Source: Marsupella aquatica
Lineage: Eukaryota; Marchantiophyta
Length of the DNA stretch: 64,000 bases
Assembly: GCA_973895155.1 (NCBI GenBank)
Contig: OZ316895.1
Span: 14,694,001-14,758,000 of the forward strand
Direction of reading: 5' to 3'
In this document: in pieces, positions 48,921 to 60,455 of the stretch
Position numbering within the stretch: position 1 is the stretch's first letter
Layout of the letters: each line of letters starts with the position of its first letter
Translations under genes and position numbers: made by a program
The notes under the pieces: generated by a model
The model's input: only the letters and a program-made list of their open reading frames with translations
What the model was told of the DNA's origin: nothing
The model's database searches: none

Positions 48921-50537
48921 GATAGCGGACTATCTGTATTCAAATAAAGTTAGAAATTGTTAAGTTCCCCATGTTACAATCATGTTTCAAAATCTGGACT
49001 CTCCTCCAAAAAATATTGTAAAATCACTCAAAACCCTAAATACATTCAAGTCGGGTCGGAATTATTTCGACCCTCCTCCAACATTATGTCTTGAAATGAT
49101 TGAATTGACTAAACATTTACAAGTCGGGTCGGAATTATTTCGACCCTCCTCCAACAATATGTCTTGAAATGATTGAATTGACTAAACATTTACAAGTTGG
49201 GTCGGAATTATTTCGACCCTCCTCCAACAATATGTCTTAAAATGATTGAATTGACTAAACATTTACAAGTCGGGTCGGAATTATTTCGACCCTCCTCCAA
49301 CAATATGTCTTAAAATGATTTAATTGACTAAACATTGATAAGTTGGGTCGGAATTATTTCGACCCTACTCCAACTATTAAGTTGAAATTATGTCAAAACT
49401 ATTTGTGAAACTATCTTGCTTATGCTTTTATATACCAGTTTAAAATGCTAGTTAAGATGACATAGTCAGGTCGGCACGAAATAATTCTGACCCACTTCTA
49501 GAAACTATGTTAGTAATCACATAAAGGGGTACAGTAAGTTCTACACATGCTAGACTGTGGATAAAGGTCTAGAATGAGTAAAATATATGATCTAGAACCT
49601 AATGTGTAAATCTTAATCTAGGTTTGGCTTAAAGGTATTGAATTAGATGTAGTTGAGCTAGTACTTCTAAGATAAATAAATAAAATCACTAACCTGCTCC
49701 GCAATATATCTCTGTCCACCCTTGTACAAGCTAAATGGGTACCTTGGATGCCAGCATTGTAACTCTTAGCACCACAGTGCTCACCAGTGCCCTTACTAAA
49801 CCTTGCATTCAACCATGCGGACCTAAACAAGGCACTCGGACAGAGGAGAGTCAGTGATCGTACCAATCACTGTCTAAATGACAATGAACCAAAAAATGGA
49901 TTGTGGGAGGTCTATACTCAGTTTGAGAGGCAAAAAGCCCACATATTACCCAACACACGAGTGGACACCAACAGATCGGGCACGGGTGGATGAGGCACGC
50001 ACCCAGCACACAAGTAGACATCGGATAGGGTGTCAGCCAATCACTCACGAGTGATAGGTGAGTTGCGAGCACACACCGCTGACAGCTCGGAAGTTTAAAA
50101 TTGGTAGGTGAGTCGCGAGTGGTCGTGAGTGGTCACACCATCGGTGACTCACGATCACATGCACCGAGGAGGGTCTCCATCATTGGCGCGCATTGATGCC
50201 TCCGTACCCTCTCGGATCCTTGCCTCCTCGGACTCCTCGCTCGCAGGGGGTATAGGAAGGCAGGCCTTGCGCTTGAGGCCTCATTTCCTTGCCTCCCTCT
50301 TGCCTCCTCTCTCGTCTCCTCACTCCTTGCCTCCCTCTTGCCTCGCTCTAGGGCTTTTGTTTTTGCCTCGCTCTTGGGATTTGTTTTCCGCCTCGCTCTA
50401 AGGCTTTTATTTCCACCTTGCTCCCTTCCCTTTTGGGTCGCTCCCTCGATCATTGTTTGCCTGTTAGTGCCCTCTTGCAGCCTGTGGCATTCTCCATTGC
50501 TGCCACGTGTCATCTTAAATCTCACTCGCCCCTTACA
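48921..50537. other. divergent intergenic region between the two unusual genes
   Basis: Holds the shared upstream region of two genes transcribed away from each other, a 73-bp tandem array (49041-49415), and near 50220-50410 a set of short CT-rich pieces related to the hairpin repeats (GCCTCGCTCT). The frame at 50133-50588 on the minus strand has no motif and looks like a by-product of composition. Confidence 0.5.
49041..49415. repeat. 73-bp tandem repeat, about five units
   Basis: Five units start at 49051, 49124, 49197, 49270 and 49343, an exact 73-base period. Each begins with a near-palindrome: GGGTCG, nine bases, CGACCC. A diverged relative with the same arms lies at 49468-49495. Units 2-4 are almost identical; the fifth diverges after its palindrome. 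Confidence 0.95.
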
Positions 50538-50733
50538 ATGTCTACTTCCTCCAGTTCTGAAGCTTCCACCACCTCCGCCAGTTCTCAAGAGTCATTGAAC
50601 TTCAATTATAACTCTCTGTATGAATATGACCCTGAAGACCTGGATGTCCAAAAATTGGTTAACAATGCGTTGGAGGCGTCAAAGAAAGCCCAGTTAACTT
50701 TTCCACGTAAGGCACCTCCTGCTTCAACTTCTT

Positions 50734-51335
50734 GCCTCGCCCTAAGGGCGAGGCAACTTTACTTTAATTTGGATTTCAAACTTCTTATTAGGAAAATTTC
50801 TATATTCCTTTGCAGTCGCCTCGCCCCAAGGTCGAGGCGACGTCTACTTCATTCTAGATTTCTTGTTGCTCCGAAGGCGTATTGGACCTTGTATCTTACA
50901 TTAATAAAGGATCTTTAGCTATATTCTATTTTTTGCCTAGCTCTTGGGGCGAGGCGATGTCGTCTGCATTCCTCAAATGTAGTTTGCATTCCCAGAAGTT
51001 GCCTCGCCCTTGGGGCGAGGCAATGTCCTCTACATTCCTAAATGTTGTCTGCTTTCCCAGAAGTTGCCTCGCCCTTGGGGCGAGGCGATGTCCTCTGCAT
51101 TCCTAAATGTTGTCTGCTTTCCAGAAGTTGCCTCGCCCTTGGGGCGGGGCGATGTTGTCTGCATTCCTAAATGTTGTTTGCTTTCCTAGAAGTTGCCTCG
51201 CCCTTGGGGCGAGGCGATGTCGTCTGCATTCCTAAATAATGTTTGATTGCTTGGATGAGGTGGCAGGGCTAATTGCACTAGGAGCAAAGAAGATTTTGCA
51301 ATCTTCTATTTGTCGCCTCGCCCCAAGGGCGAGGC
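50734..51335. repeat. GC hairpin repeats in intron 1, partly a 65-bp tandem array
   Basis: Eight 21-base inverted repeats with arms GCCTCGCCC and GGGCGAGGC around a three-base loop, at 50734, 50818, 50935, 51001, 51066, 51130, 51195 and 51315. The five from 50935 to 51195 are spaced 64-66 bases and form a tandem array with a shared AT-richer linker. All lie inside the first intron. Confidence 0.95.
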
Positions 51336-53005
51336 ACCTTGAAAGTTTTCCACATGTCAATGTTAAAAATATGATGCTGACCATTTTGTTTTCAATGTTT
51401 CTTACCAGGAAAAAATCTTGAGAAGCCGGAGTTAAATATTATGGACGAGGATATCAAGGACTTTGTTTTCCCTGACCAAGATACTCTAGGATTTAGATGG
51501 GCACTAGAAGTTGGGGTGTCGGCGGAAGGCAGTCTCTTGATTTGTTTCAAGGGCCTCACAAGTCAATTGAATGACCGCAAGACAATTGTTACTCTAGGTC
51601 CAGTCGTCCTTGTGAACACGGACAACAACCGCAATGCAACGATTATTGTTGAGTCCAATGAGAAATCTCAGTGGATGAGACTTCTAGTGCCAATAAAACT
51701 CTACTCGACTTTACTGAATGTTGAGTGGATGGCTCGATTGGAGATAAGCGTAGCTGATATGGGATTCTTCCCAGATGGAGTAACAATTGATCAGATGTTT
51801 GAGAAGACGCGTTCTCAAATAAGTGGAGTTGACCTAGTGTTTGGATTTCTCTACGTAAAGAAGCACATGCATGACAATGCGGACAGTGTGGACCCTCCGT
51901 CTACTTGGATAGTTCAAAGGATGATTGATAAGGCACATTTTTCATACGAGCAAGCAATCGACAAGAGTTTCATTTTTTGTCCAGAGTTTCAAGAGGCCGC
52001 GTGCCGGACGTGGATTTCAGAGATGAAGAAAAAAGAAGCAAAGCATAAGGCAAAGGAGAGAAAGAAGACAGTGGAAAGAAGTGCGCAATCAAAGACAGAG
52101 AAGAAACGAAAGCTTCAAGAGCCGGTTGTTCAACAAGAGAAACAATCTGGGAGTTCACGCCGTAAGAAGATGGCTAAAAAAAATGAAGATGATGAGGGCC
52201 CCCAAAAAAAGCAGACAAAGAAGGCAAAGGTTGCAAAATCAAAACCAATGTCAGGGTCGACTTCAAACTTTGTCTTGCATCCAAAGGATGATATGTGTCC
52301 GACAGAAGGACCCAAAGAAGATGATGTGCTCAAAGGCCAAGAGGTTTTGCGTAATATTGAGCAGTATTATACTTTTGGCATCCGCGAAGTTTTTGATATT
52401 CCTGTAAAAAGTATTAATCCGCCATCGGCCATTTTTGTATATCGAATGTTCAATCTTTTGCATGCAATGGAGATATCAAAGTCTATGATGAAAAACCCTG
52501 GACAGGAACCACAAGTTGCTGATTTGATTCCGTATCACGAGAGCACTAAACAGTTGCTTCATTATGACAACACACCTCAGGATAGGAAAGAGTTTTTGAT
52601 TGGTGTGAAGAAGCATGAGATCCAATTCCTTGCCATCAGTGGCCAGCATTCTGCAAGAGCTGCCCAATGGATCCAAGGGTGGGCCGAGACTAACGCCAAG
52701 CTGACAGATCTTGCCAACAAACTAAAGTATAGGAAAGCAAGGATCCTATCTGACCTCACTCCGAAGACAATTTTGGTTGAACATTCAAGTTTATCGAATG
52801 CTGTCAATGATACTATGCAATTTAAGTCTTGTTTTTTAGAGACTATTGTTCATGCACGAAGGCAGTTTGAGGAGTGCGGGAAACCGCCGCGTCCAGGGAT
52901 TGGGACCAATCAAAATACAGACAGGAAAAACTATCAGGTACATGTTGGAGCAACGCAAACTATTCTTGATCCGCTTTGTTTAAAGATTGTCAATGGTAGA
53001 GGTTT

Positions 53006-53185
53006 GCCTTGCCCCAAGGGCGAGGCTGCCTTTTCTTGTTTTCCTTGGTTAGAAGATTAAAGCAAATGTTTGCCTCGCCCTCAGGGCGAGGCAACCTAGA
53101 CTAGTCTCTCTAAGAATAATTCCCTAGTTCCGTTTCAGTCAATTGCGGTTAGATGTAGAGGTTCGCCACGCCCTTGGGGCGAGGC
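53006..53185. repeat. GC hairpin repeats in intron 2
   Basis: Three more copies of the same 21-base inverted repeat, at 53006-53026, 53072-53092 and 53165-53185, all inside the second intron of the same gene. One arm of two copies carries a single mismatch. Confidence 0.93.
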
Positions 53186-56100
53186 GGCTTAGCCTGTTTC
53201 AAACATAGGTATAAATTTTCTAACATATGCATTGTACCCTGAAACTAATGTCAAGTCCATTGGATATGCAGGATTGGTTTGCCCTGGCAAAGGTTACAAT
53301 GGGGAAGTCAAGCCTAAAGAGCATTTATTGGTTACTTTTTGCCGAAGATGAGCTCTTTGAATTATGGCGGAACGTGTGTGCAAAATGGTTGAGTGGGAAG
53401 CTCCAAGACGGGGCTGGTGGGTATGGAGGGCCAAGACCCCCAAAATTGATCACTCCCGGTACCTTTCGATGCTTTGAAGGAGAGATTAGTAGCAAACAGA
53501 TAATTGAGATCTTGAAGGACGTTGAAGAGGAGCGTGTCTTGCTGAAGAAGGATATCACCAACAAATCAGAGCTTGTCGCAATGGGAGACTTGGCCCTTAC
53601 AATCAAGATAATGTCCAAATTGAGAACAGCCATTATTGGCTATTTCGTGGAAAAGTATCGTGAGAAGTTTCCTGTTGGCACATCTTGGGAGTCTCTGGTG
53701 ATATTGTTGCCTTCCTTGAAATCTGAGCTTGAGATGACAAAATTGAGGAGAGCAGCGGGTGAGGTTTACCTCAACAATTCATTGAAGAAGAATGTGGTCA
53801 AGGAGAGTTTCCCACAAAGTCTGATGGTCAGACTAGATGGGTTGTATTGTAAAGAATTTGGTGGGATTGGTCGTTCTCGCACGGAGCCTTTCTTGACATT
53901 TTTTAGTGAGAATTTGATGAAGACGACCGTGCCGGAAATGCTACAAGAGCCTTCGCCTTTGTGTCCTCTTGCCATTGTTGACTTCAGTAGGCTCCGACAA
54001 CATGTTTGGACCGATGCTGAAATTATTGCATTACTACAATACATTGTGGATCTTCCAAGAAATCCAACAATTGTTGTTGTCATGACTATGCATCCGGGGC
54101 CACTTGCTGCAAACATTTTGAGTGCCCTTAGGAAATTGCAACATGAAAAGGGAATGGACATCCACGTCGACTATGGGAGCTATCGACAGAGTGATACACC
54201 AGTTCCAGAGGGCTTACTTTTCAGTTGTGGTATGGAGGAGATAATCTTTGCAGGAATCACCACTGAGGAGAAATTTGATTGGAAGCAAGTGTTCAGGCCT
54301 GGATTTAATTGCCAATTTTCTTACAATTCGGCGATCGACCCTGATTTCCAAGTGGAAGACAAGACGGAGAAGCGAGATAAGAATAAGAGTAAGACAAGTA
54401 AGGAGACAGTGACTGCGTCAACTTCGGCATTTCACATTGGAGATTTCTTACGAAAGGCTCCCATGTTTGAGATGGTGGGAAGTAGAGGTGGCTTTGTGAA
54501 TATTCACGCTAAGCCAAAATGTATGCTGCAGAGTATTATTGAATTTTTTTCGGCTGAAGGGGAGACTATACTTGACTTTTTCTCGGGAAGACAGGTTATG
54601 AAGGTGTCATTGTTGTGTTTCAGAGAATGCTTTGCGTATTCAGACACTGAGGATGAATATGATTTCACTCAGGCATATGGAAGGGTTCTCTGCGAGAAAG
54701 TTCCTTCCATAATGAGTGACCGGATGGGCGGTTCCAAATTTGGTAGAGCCCGCGATGGGGTTTCCGCGCATGTTGGTGCCAAAGAAGGCGTAGACCAGGG
54801 CGAAGATGATATTGAGGAAGGAGAATTGGGTCACGACACAGACGACAGGGTCACCCGAAATTTGGATGAACGTGGAACACAAGTGGTAGGTATTCCCTAC
54901 TTTGGTGTGGGGTTGGCTGATGTTGTGGGTCGACCTGAGGGCGACCCACCAAGAAATCCCTTTGCCGGTGTAGAGAATTGGATGCACCAATCGGACCCAG
55001 ATCTTACATCGTCCACATCGGACGCACATTGGAAGGCAACCGCAGATGGTCTAGGCAATATTGACGTAGTAGAATTGGGAGAAATGTCAGACATTGCGCT
55101 TGCAAAGGAGGATGATCGTCAAGTACCTGAGACCGTTGCAAATGAAGAAGAGAAGGCAGGTGCTTCAAATCCTCCCGTCTCCTCTATATTGCTCATCAGA
55201 GACTAAATTGGTTTTTACAAGTGCTTCTACAGGAAGCCCCGTAGTATTATCATTTTCACAAAATTCTGGATCTGAGATCGGCAGGACTGGATATATGAAA
55301 ACAGTCCGTCCTGCAACTCATTTTATATGGAGAAATGGACCAAAGGTTGGAATGATAGAATCACTAGACGATGCTCCAAAGATAATGGCAAAATCAGATT
55401 ACAAAAAACTGAACTTGAGACTGAGCCCAGTTTTTGCACCCCCATCCTTTGAAGAGCAACTTCCCAGTGGTATCAATTCCGGGATACAGAGTGTTCTAGG
55501 TGATCAAACAATAGATGAATTTGGGCATTTTAGCATTGGAAATTATTAGCCCATTCTTTGGTTCTTGGTATTTTAATGACAATCTAAGCTTTATCTTTGT
55601 AATAATATACTTTTTTACAGACCAAAGTTCCGTCGTAGAATCTCCTTCCTCAAAGGATTTTGTTGGCATTCCCTCGGAAAGCGTTGCTGTGGAGGAAGGG
55701 TTTGACCCAAGTATACTTTGGATCTAAAAAATGGCAATTGAATGTAATTAATGTTTTTCTAGGAGGGTCGCCCCAGGGTCGTTCCTCTCTACTTCAAATG
55801 CTATAACAAAGTTTGTTTGATTTCAAATTTTGAGAGTTTTCCTCTGTAGTAATTGTTTAAACTTTGAGTCGCATTGACTAAGGGCTTATGTTAATGTTTC
55901 CAGAATTCACTCCAATACTACACTCTCCGATCCGGCGAAAGCTCTTGGTTCTTGACCTTAACAAGATTTGTTGGGATTGCATTAAGACCAGAAGCTCAGG
56001 ACCATGGCGAAATCAGACAAGTTTACGTGGTGTGCACTGGGGGAGACGTGGAGGGTTTAATTTCATGTATGTGGAGCGCCCATACCTCCACGAATTTCTA

Positions 56101-56943
56101 TATGCAGCTTTCATGGTTTTTGACGTCGCAATTTGGACCTGTGCAAGGAGGCCAAAAACAATGGACTTAATGGAGTTGATTTTCACTAAGGAGGAGCGAT
56201 AGAAGTTCAAGTTTGTCTTTACTCAAGAAGATACCTTTGATAGTTGCATCCAAAGGCCAGATATAACAGATGGGAAGGCCAATTTACTTCTGAAGAATTT
56301 GCAAACCATTTGGGACCGTTTTCCAGAAAAATATGATGCTTCTAATACAGTTCTTATTGATGATTCTCCATTGAAGGCATTTTTGAATTATGACATGAAT
56401 GGATTGTTTCCAAATCCATTTACTCACACAGCTTCAAATGACACTTTTTTGCCCGAGATATTATGGCCGTATCTTTGCAAATTGAGAAAGGCTTACTGCG
56501 TTCAACATTATATCACTGTCAACAATCCAAAGTGGTCTGTTTTCAATTTATTAACAAGCAAGGAGGATCATGCTGCCATCTATGCTCTTTTGGAACAGAA
56601 GTGGGGAGATTGTCGTTGTATCCATAGGGAGTTTGGAACCATCTTGGATGTGACTCCTGAAGAGATTCCTTGGGACGGAAAGAACGAGGTGCAGCATTAC
56701 CCACCACTGGAGACGTGGACCACGGATGAGATCGAAGAAACTGCAAACGTAATACTTGGAGACAACTATTCTGGTCCTCATACACAAAATAGAAGGTATT
56801 TTATTTGGAAAGTTCTCAGAACTAGGGATCTCACCAATAAGTTTAAGAACCACCATGCGAGAGATACTTGCAACCGTGACATCCGCTATGATAAATCAGG
56901 AAGCAGACTTTCTTGTTCAAATGAGTTTTGTCTTGATCATTAG

Positions 56944-57989
56944 GAGATAGGGTTGCTCTAGTGCCTACCCTGAATTGTACATTCATATTATGTCTTGAAA
57001 GGATATGTTTTGAACATGTAGGATAAAGTAAATAATTAGGATATATGCTTAGTGTGAGGCTCTCTCACTGGACTGGATAATTTAATAATTATATAGTGGA
57101 TCAATCTCATTTTGACCCTTGATTTATGACCATCTATATTTTTTAATTTATAGATGGTCTGAGTGGTATTGGCCTCTGATTTTTGGACTAAATTAAATTA
57201 CTCTAATTTTCAAATTAATTAGAATATATGATTTAAGTTATTATTAAACATTTGGGTGAAAAAAAACAAAATTTTGGGCATTCAAAAGTGTATATTTGGG
57301 CTGAAAAAATTAGCTTTTGGGAATGCTTTAATAGAAATTTGGCCTGAACAAAAATAACTTTAGGGTTCATCTTATGGACTTTTAAAAGTACAGTTTTAAT
57401 GAATATAGTGATGTACACAGAATCAGGAAAAGTGTGTGAATGTTTAAGGGTTTCTATAGCATTTATTGCATGTAGAGGCAACTTGACATCACCTACAGTC
57501 TACCGTGTATATGTGCAGCGTGTATAACTGCATTTCATGGGTAACTGTAGGGTGGTCATGTAATCCCTCAATAATACAGCATTTGTTTTTGTAAATGCAC
57601 CAAAAAATGCATGGTCTGTAGGGCATTTTCCATCTATAAGAGTACATATGCATTAATCCATATGTTAGAAGCATTTATTGACAAGTGCAGCAGATAACTA
57701 CACATTGTAGTTTCATGCACTTATCCAGTTGGATTTGCACTACGGGGATTATGGATATGAGAAGTCGATGCACATGACCTGACGAGACATTTGTGAAATG
57801 CATGAGCGATTTCTTAGGCACATATTGGAAAGTGCAACATGCACTTATGAAGAAGTGCATAACGTGGATAACTGCAGGCTTGGGGTGTCTTCCTGGGAGT
57901 CTACACTTAGACATGGTAGGCTGTATTTACCCTTCCTGGCATATGGGAGACTCTATACATTGCAAAGGTCTAATGTCAAGGGTGCATGA
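56944..57989. other. intergenic region before the copia element
   Basis: No supportable gene. It contains an AT-rich degenerate repeat (57242-57375) and otherwise unremarkable sequence up to the LTR at 57990. Confidence 0.5.
57242..57375 (+). repeat. AT-rich degenerate repeat of about 22 bases (right flank)
   Basis: About six imperfect units of 21-23 bases, each with a TTTGGG-like core followed by an A-rich stretch, in the same orientation as 44754-44850. Confidence 0.5.
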
Positions 57990-58311
57990 TGTGGGGAGAA
58001 ATCAGATCAGGAAAAACACTCCAAACATACACGTGCTCAATAGTTACGTGGTTCGCCTCAAGGTTGGCTACGTCCACGGGAAGACCAAACTTTATTAACG
58101 GTTATGTGTCTACTCAAGCATCACCATAGCTCTCATCTCTTCAAGCTCTCCTCTCTTGCTATATCCCTGGTTCTCTCTTGAGAACTCTCTTGTTTGTTCT
58201 CACACCACATAGAAGTTGAAGAGATAAGGACCAACCCTTCAACTAGGGTTTACTCTAACCCTAGTTAACATACTAACCATAGTTCAACCCAAGACTGAGT
58301 TAACCTCTACA
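57990..58311 (-). repeat. copia 3' LTR, 322 bp
   Basis: It begins TGTGGGGAGAAATC and ends ACCTCTACA on the plus strand, the TG...CA form. Its first 292 bases match 63709-64000 with a single difference (A against G at the AAGACCAAAC position). Confidence 0.95.
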
Positions 58312-58323
58312 AACTCCCCCTTG
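58312..58323 (-). promoter_or_regulatory. copia polypurine tract
   Basis: The plus strand reads AACTCCCCCTT directly after the LTR, which is AAGGGGGAGTT on the coding strand, the usual plus-strand primer of plant copia elements. Confidence 0.8.
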
Positions 58324-58505
58324 ACTCACGTCTTGGGAGGGTTCATAGCATTGTCTTTTCCTTACAAGTTCCTCCGCGGGACGTTCAAGACAGTAGGGCC
58401 AAAAGACCCTCCCCCTAATGCAAGGGTTAACTAGAACTAAGCCGTAGCCGATAAGCCATCGGATGGAGTACTCATATAAAGACATTTTCTTGGTTAACTC
58501 TATAT

Positions 58506-59033
58506 TTACAATATTTGTAAATAATTACAATGCCTTGAAAAACTATTGGAGTCTAATACTTTGGTAAAAGCATCCGCTGGATTAAGCTTTCCATCAATCT
58601 TGACAAGCTCAAATTCATCATCCGATAATGCCTGTCGGATGAAATGATAGCGGACATCAATGTGCTTTACCCTGCCATCCATCACTTGATTCTTGGTAGT
58701 GTAAATTGCACTTTGACTGTCACAATGAAGATATACACACTCCTGTGATAAACCCATCTCTGTGACAAGATTTTTCAACCAAATGGTCTCTGATGCTGCT
58801 TCTGCTGCTGCTACATACTCGGCATCCATAGTAGACTTTGCAACACACTTTTGGAGAGTAGACTTCCAACTAATGCATCCACCAGCAAGTGTAAATACAT
58901 ATCCAGTTGTCGATCTCCTCTTATCCAGATCACCTGCGTAGTCTGCATCCACATAACCTTGAAGCACTTTCATATTGTTTGAACTTGCATCAAACAATAA
59001 ACCCTTCTTAGTGGAGCCTCTGATGTAGCGCAA
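58506..59033 (-). pseudogene. copia RNase H
   Basis: 175 codons ending in a natural stop at 58506. It contains the copia RNase H pattern: GYVDADYAGDLDKRRSTTGY, ISWKSTLQKCVAKST, DAEYVAAAEAASE, LHCDSQSAI, KHIDVRYHFIR. The frame is the same as the upstream 59037-59273 piece across a TAG at 59037-59039, where a Trp codon is usual. Confidence 0.9.
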
Positions 59034-59036
59034 AAT

Positions 59037-60410
59037 CTATTTCACTGCTTCCCAATGAACTTTTCCTGGATTTGCCATGTATCTGCTTACCTTGCTAATG
59101 GCATAAGCTATGTCTGGTCGGGTGCATACCATGAGATACATTAAACTACCCACAACACTTTCATAAGGAACTTTGGACATCAAACTTTTTTCTGTCGCAT
59201 CTAATGGACAAAATGCTGCAGAAATATTGAAATGCCTTGCCAAAGGAACACTCACAGCCTTAGCATCTGCCATGTTGAATTTTGAGAGTACCTTCTCTGC
59301 ATATCTTTTCTACGTCAGCCAAAGTTTGGCTTTGTTAACATCCCTGACAATCTCCATGCCTAGGATCCTCTTGGCTGTGCCCAAATCCTTCATCTTAAAC
59401 TCAGAACTGAGTTGGGCCTTAAGCTTATCAACTTCGCCCCTATCCTGTGCTACAATGAGCATGTCATCCACATAAAGTACAAGGATGACAAGCTTAAAAC
59501 ATGTGTTGTTCACACGCCTTATGTAAACACATGGATCGTACACGCTTCGCACAAATCCAAGCGATTTCAAAAATTCATCAAAACGCTTGTTCCACTGCCT
59601 TGGGCTCTGCTTTAATCCATACAAGGATTTTAGCAACCTACATACCAAATTTTCCTTGCCCTTTTGCACAAAACCCTCTGGTTGCCTCATGTAAATCACC
59701 TCATCCAACGATCTATATAAGAATGTCGTGACAACATCCATTTGATCTAAAACCAGATCAAATAAAACTACAAGAGCACATAGCAAACGTATTGTTGAAT
59801 ACTTTGCTACGGGTGAAAAAACCTCATTGTAGTCTATACCTTTCTGTTGAGTAAAACCCTTGGCTACCAACCGAGCCTTAAATATCTTCTCAGCATCCTC
59901 CGTGGGTCCATCTTTCTTCCTATACACCCACTTGTTGTCAACAGCCTGCTTATCACTGGGTAGACTTGTGAGTTCCCAAGTCTTGTTATCATGAAGTGAT
60001 TTCATTTCCATGCGCATCGCCGCCTGCCACTGTTGCTTCTCCATAGAAGCTAGGACCTCTCGAAATGAGGATGGATCTCCATCTTCTGTCACCAATGCAT
60101 CAATAGATTCTTCATCCAAATCCACTTGATCAGATTGAAGCCAAGTTCCATACCTTTCCCGGGCTTGACGTTTGCGAGTTCCTCTTCGCACTGAAGACTC
60201 TGGCTGATTTGATTGTACTGTGCTTTGCCTTACAGTGGTGTCAACATATTCATTATCTGACACATCCTTTCCCCTTATATCCTCTAGAGGAGGAGATTGC
60301 TCTTTGTTAGTAGTAGGGAATTGATCTATCTCCCCTTCCTTCAATGATTTTTCTTCATTGAAGGATACATCCTGACTAACAAGTAACTTGCAATCAGCTG
60401 GATCCCACAA
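59037..60410 (-). pseudogene. copia reverse transcriptase and connection
   Basis: RT motifs of Ty1/copia: KARLVAKGFTQQKGIDY, FSPVAK, DVVTTFLYRSLDEVIYM, CRLLKSLYGLKQSPRQW and the catalytic LYVDDMLIV. The frame ends at a TAG (59310-59312), where related elements have a Gln codon, then resumes through a connection domain (YLMVCTRPDIAYA) to a TAG at 59037-59039. In the copia order this follows integrase. Confidence 0.93.
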
Positions 60411-60455
60411 CCGATAACCTTTAACTTCACGCTGATAACCAAGAAAAATGCATTT

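Larger units (their letters stand above)
50538..56943 (+). pseudogene. ParB-like / N4-N6 methyltransferase-like / FCP1-like protein, six exons, one in-frame stop
   Basis: Exons inferred: 50538-50706, 51409-52937, 53272-55159, 55233-55499, 55621-55710, 55904-56943. All introns are GT-AG, the phases agree (1,0,1,1,1) and the total is 4983 bases (1660 residues). Order of domains: basic low-complexity region (about 250-330); ParB-like segment (FLAISGQHSARAA near 463-473, then RKARILSDLTP); a region resembling a beta-class DNA methyltransferase, with a degenerate DPPY position (AIVDFSRL near 800), motif X (KPKCMLQSIIEFF near 980) and motif I (ILDFFSG near 999, for DPFxGSG); acidic linker; FCP1/HAD domain (LLVLDLN at 1331, AIWTCARR, LIDDSPLK at 1467), with Asn for the second catalytic Asp. 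TAG at 56200-56202 (codon 1414) cuts the last domain. ParB-methyltransferase fusions are common in phages; I infer such an origin. Confidence 0.68.

Noticed and set aside
50133-50588. 151-codon minus-strand frame upstream of the ParB-methyltransferase-FCP1 gene
   Set aside because: Antisense to CT-rich repeats and exon 1; Glu/Arg/Gly-rich with no motif.
50734-51335. CRISPR-like array (short palindromic repeats with similar spacing)
   Set aside because: Plant nuclear DNA, no cas genes, and the 'spacers' are themselves near-identical, so it is an ordinary tandem repeat with a palindromic core.
57242-57375. Interstitial telomere repeat
   Set aside because: Only one unit reads TTTAGGG; the others are TTTGGG variants at about 22-base spacing, not 7-base tandem units.
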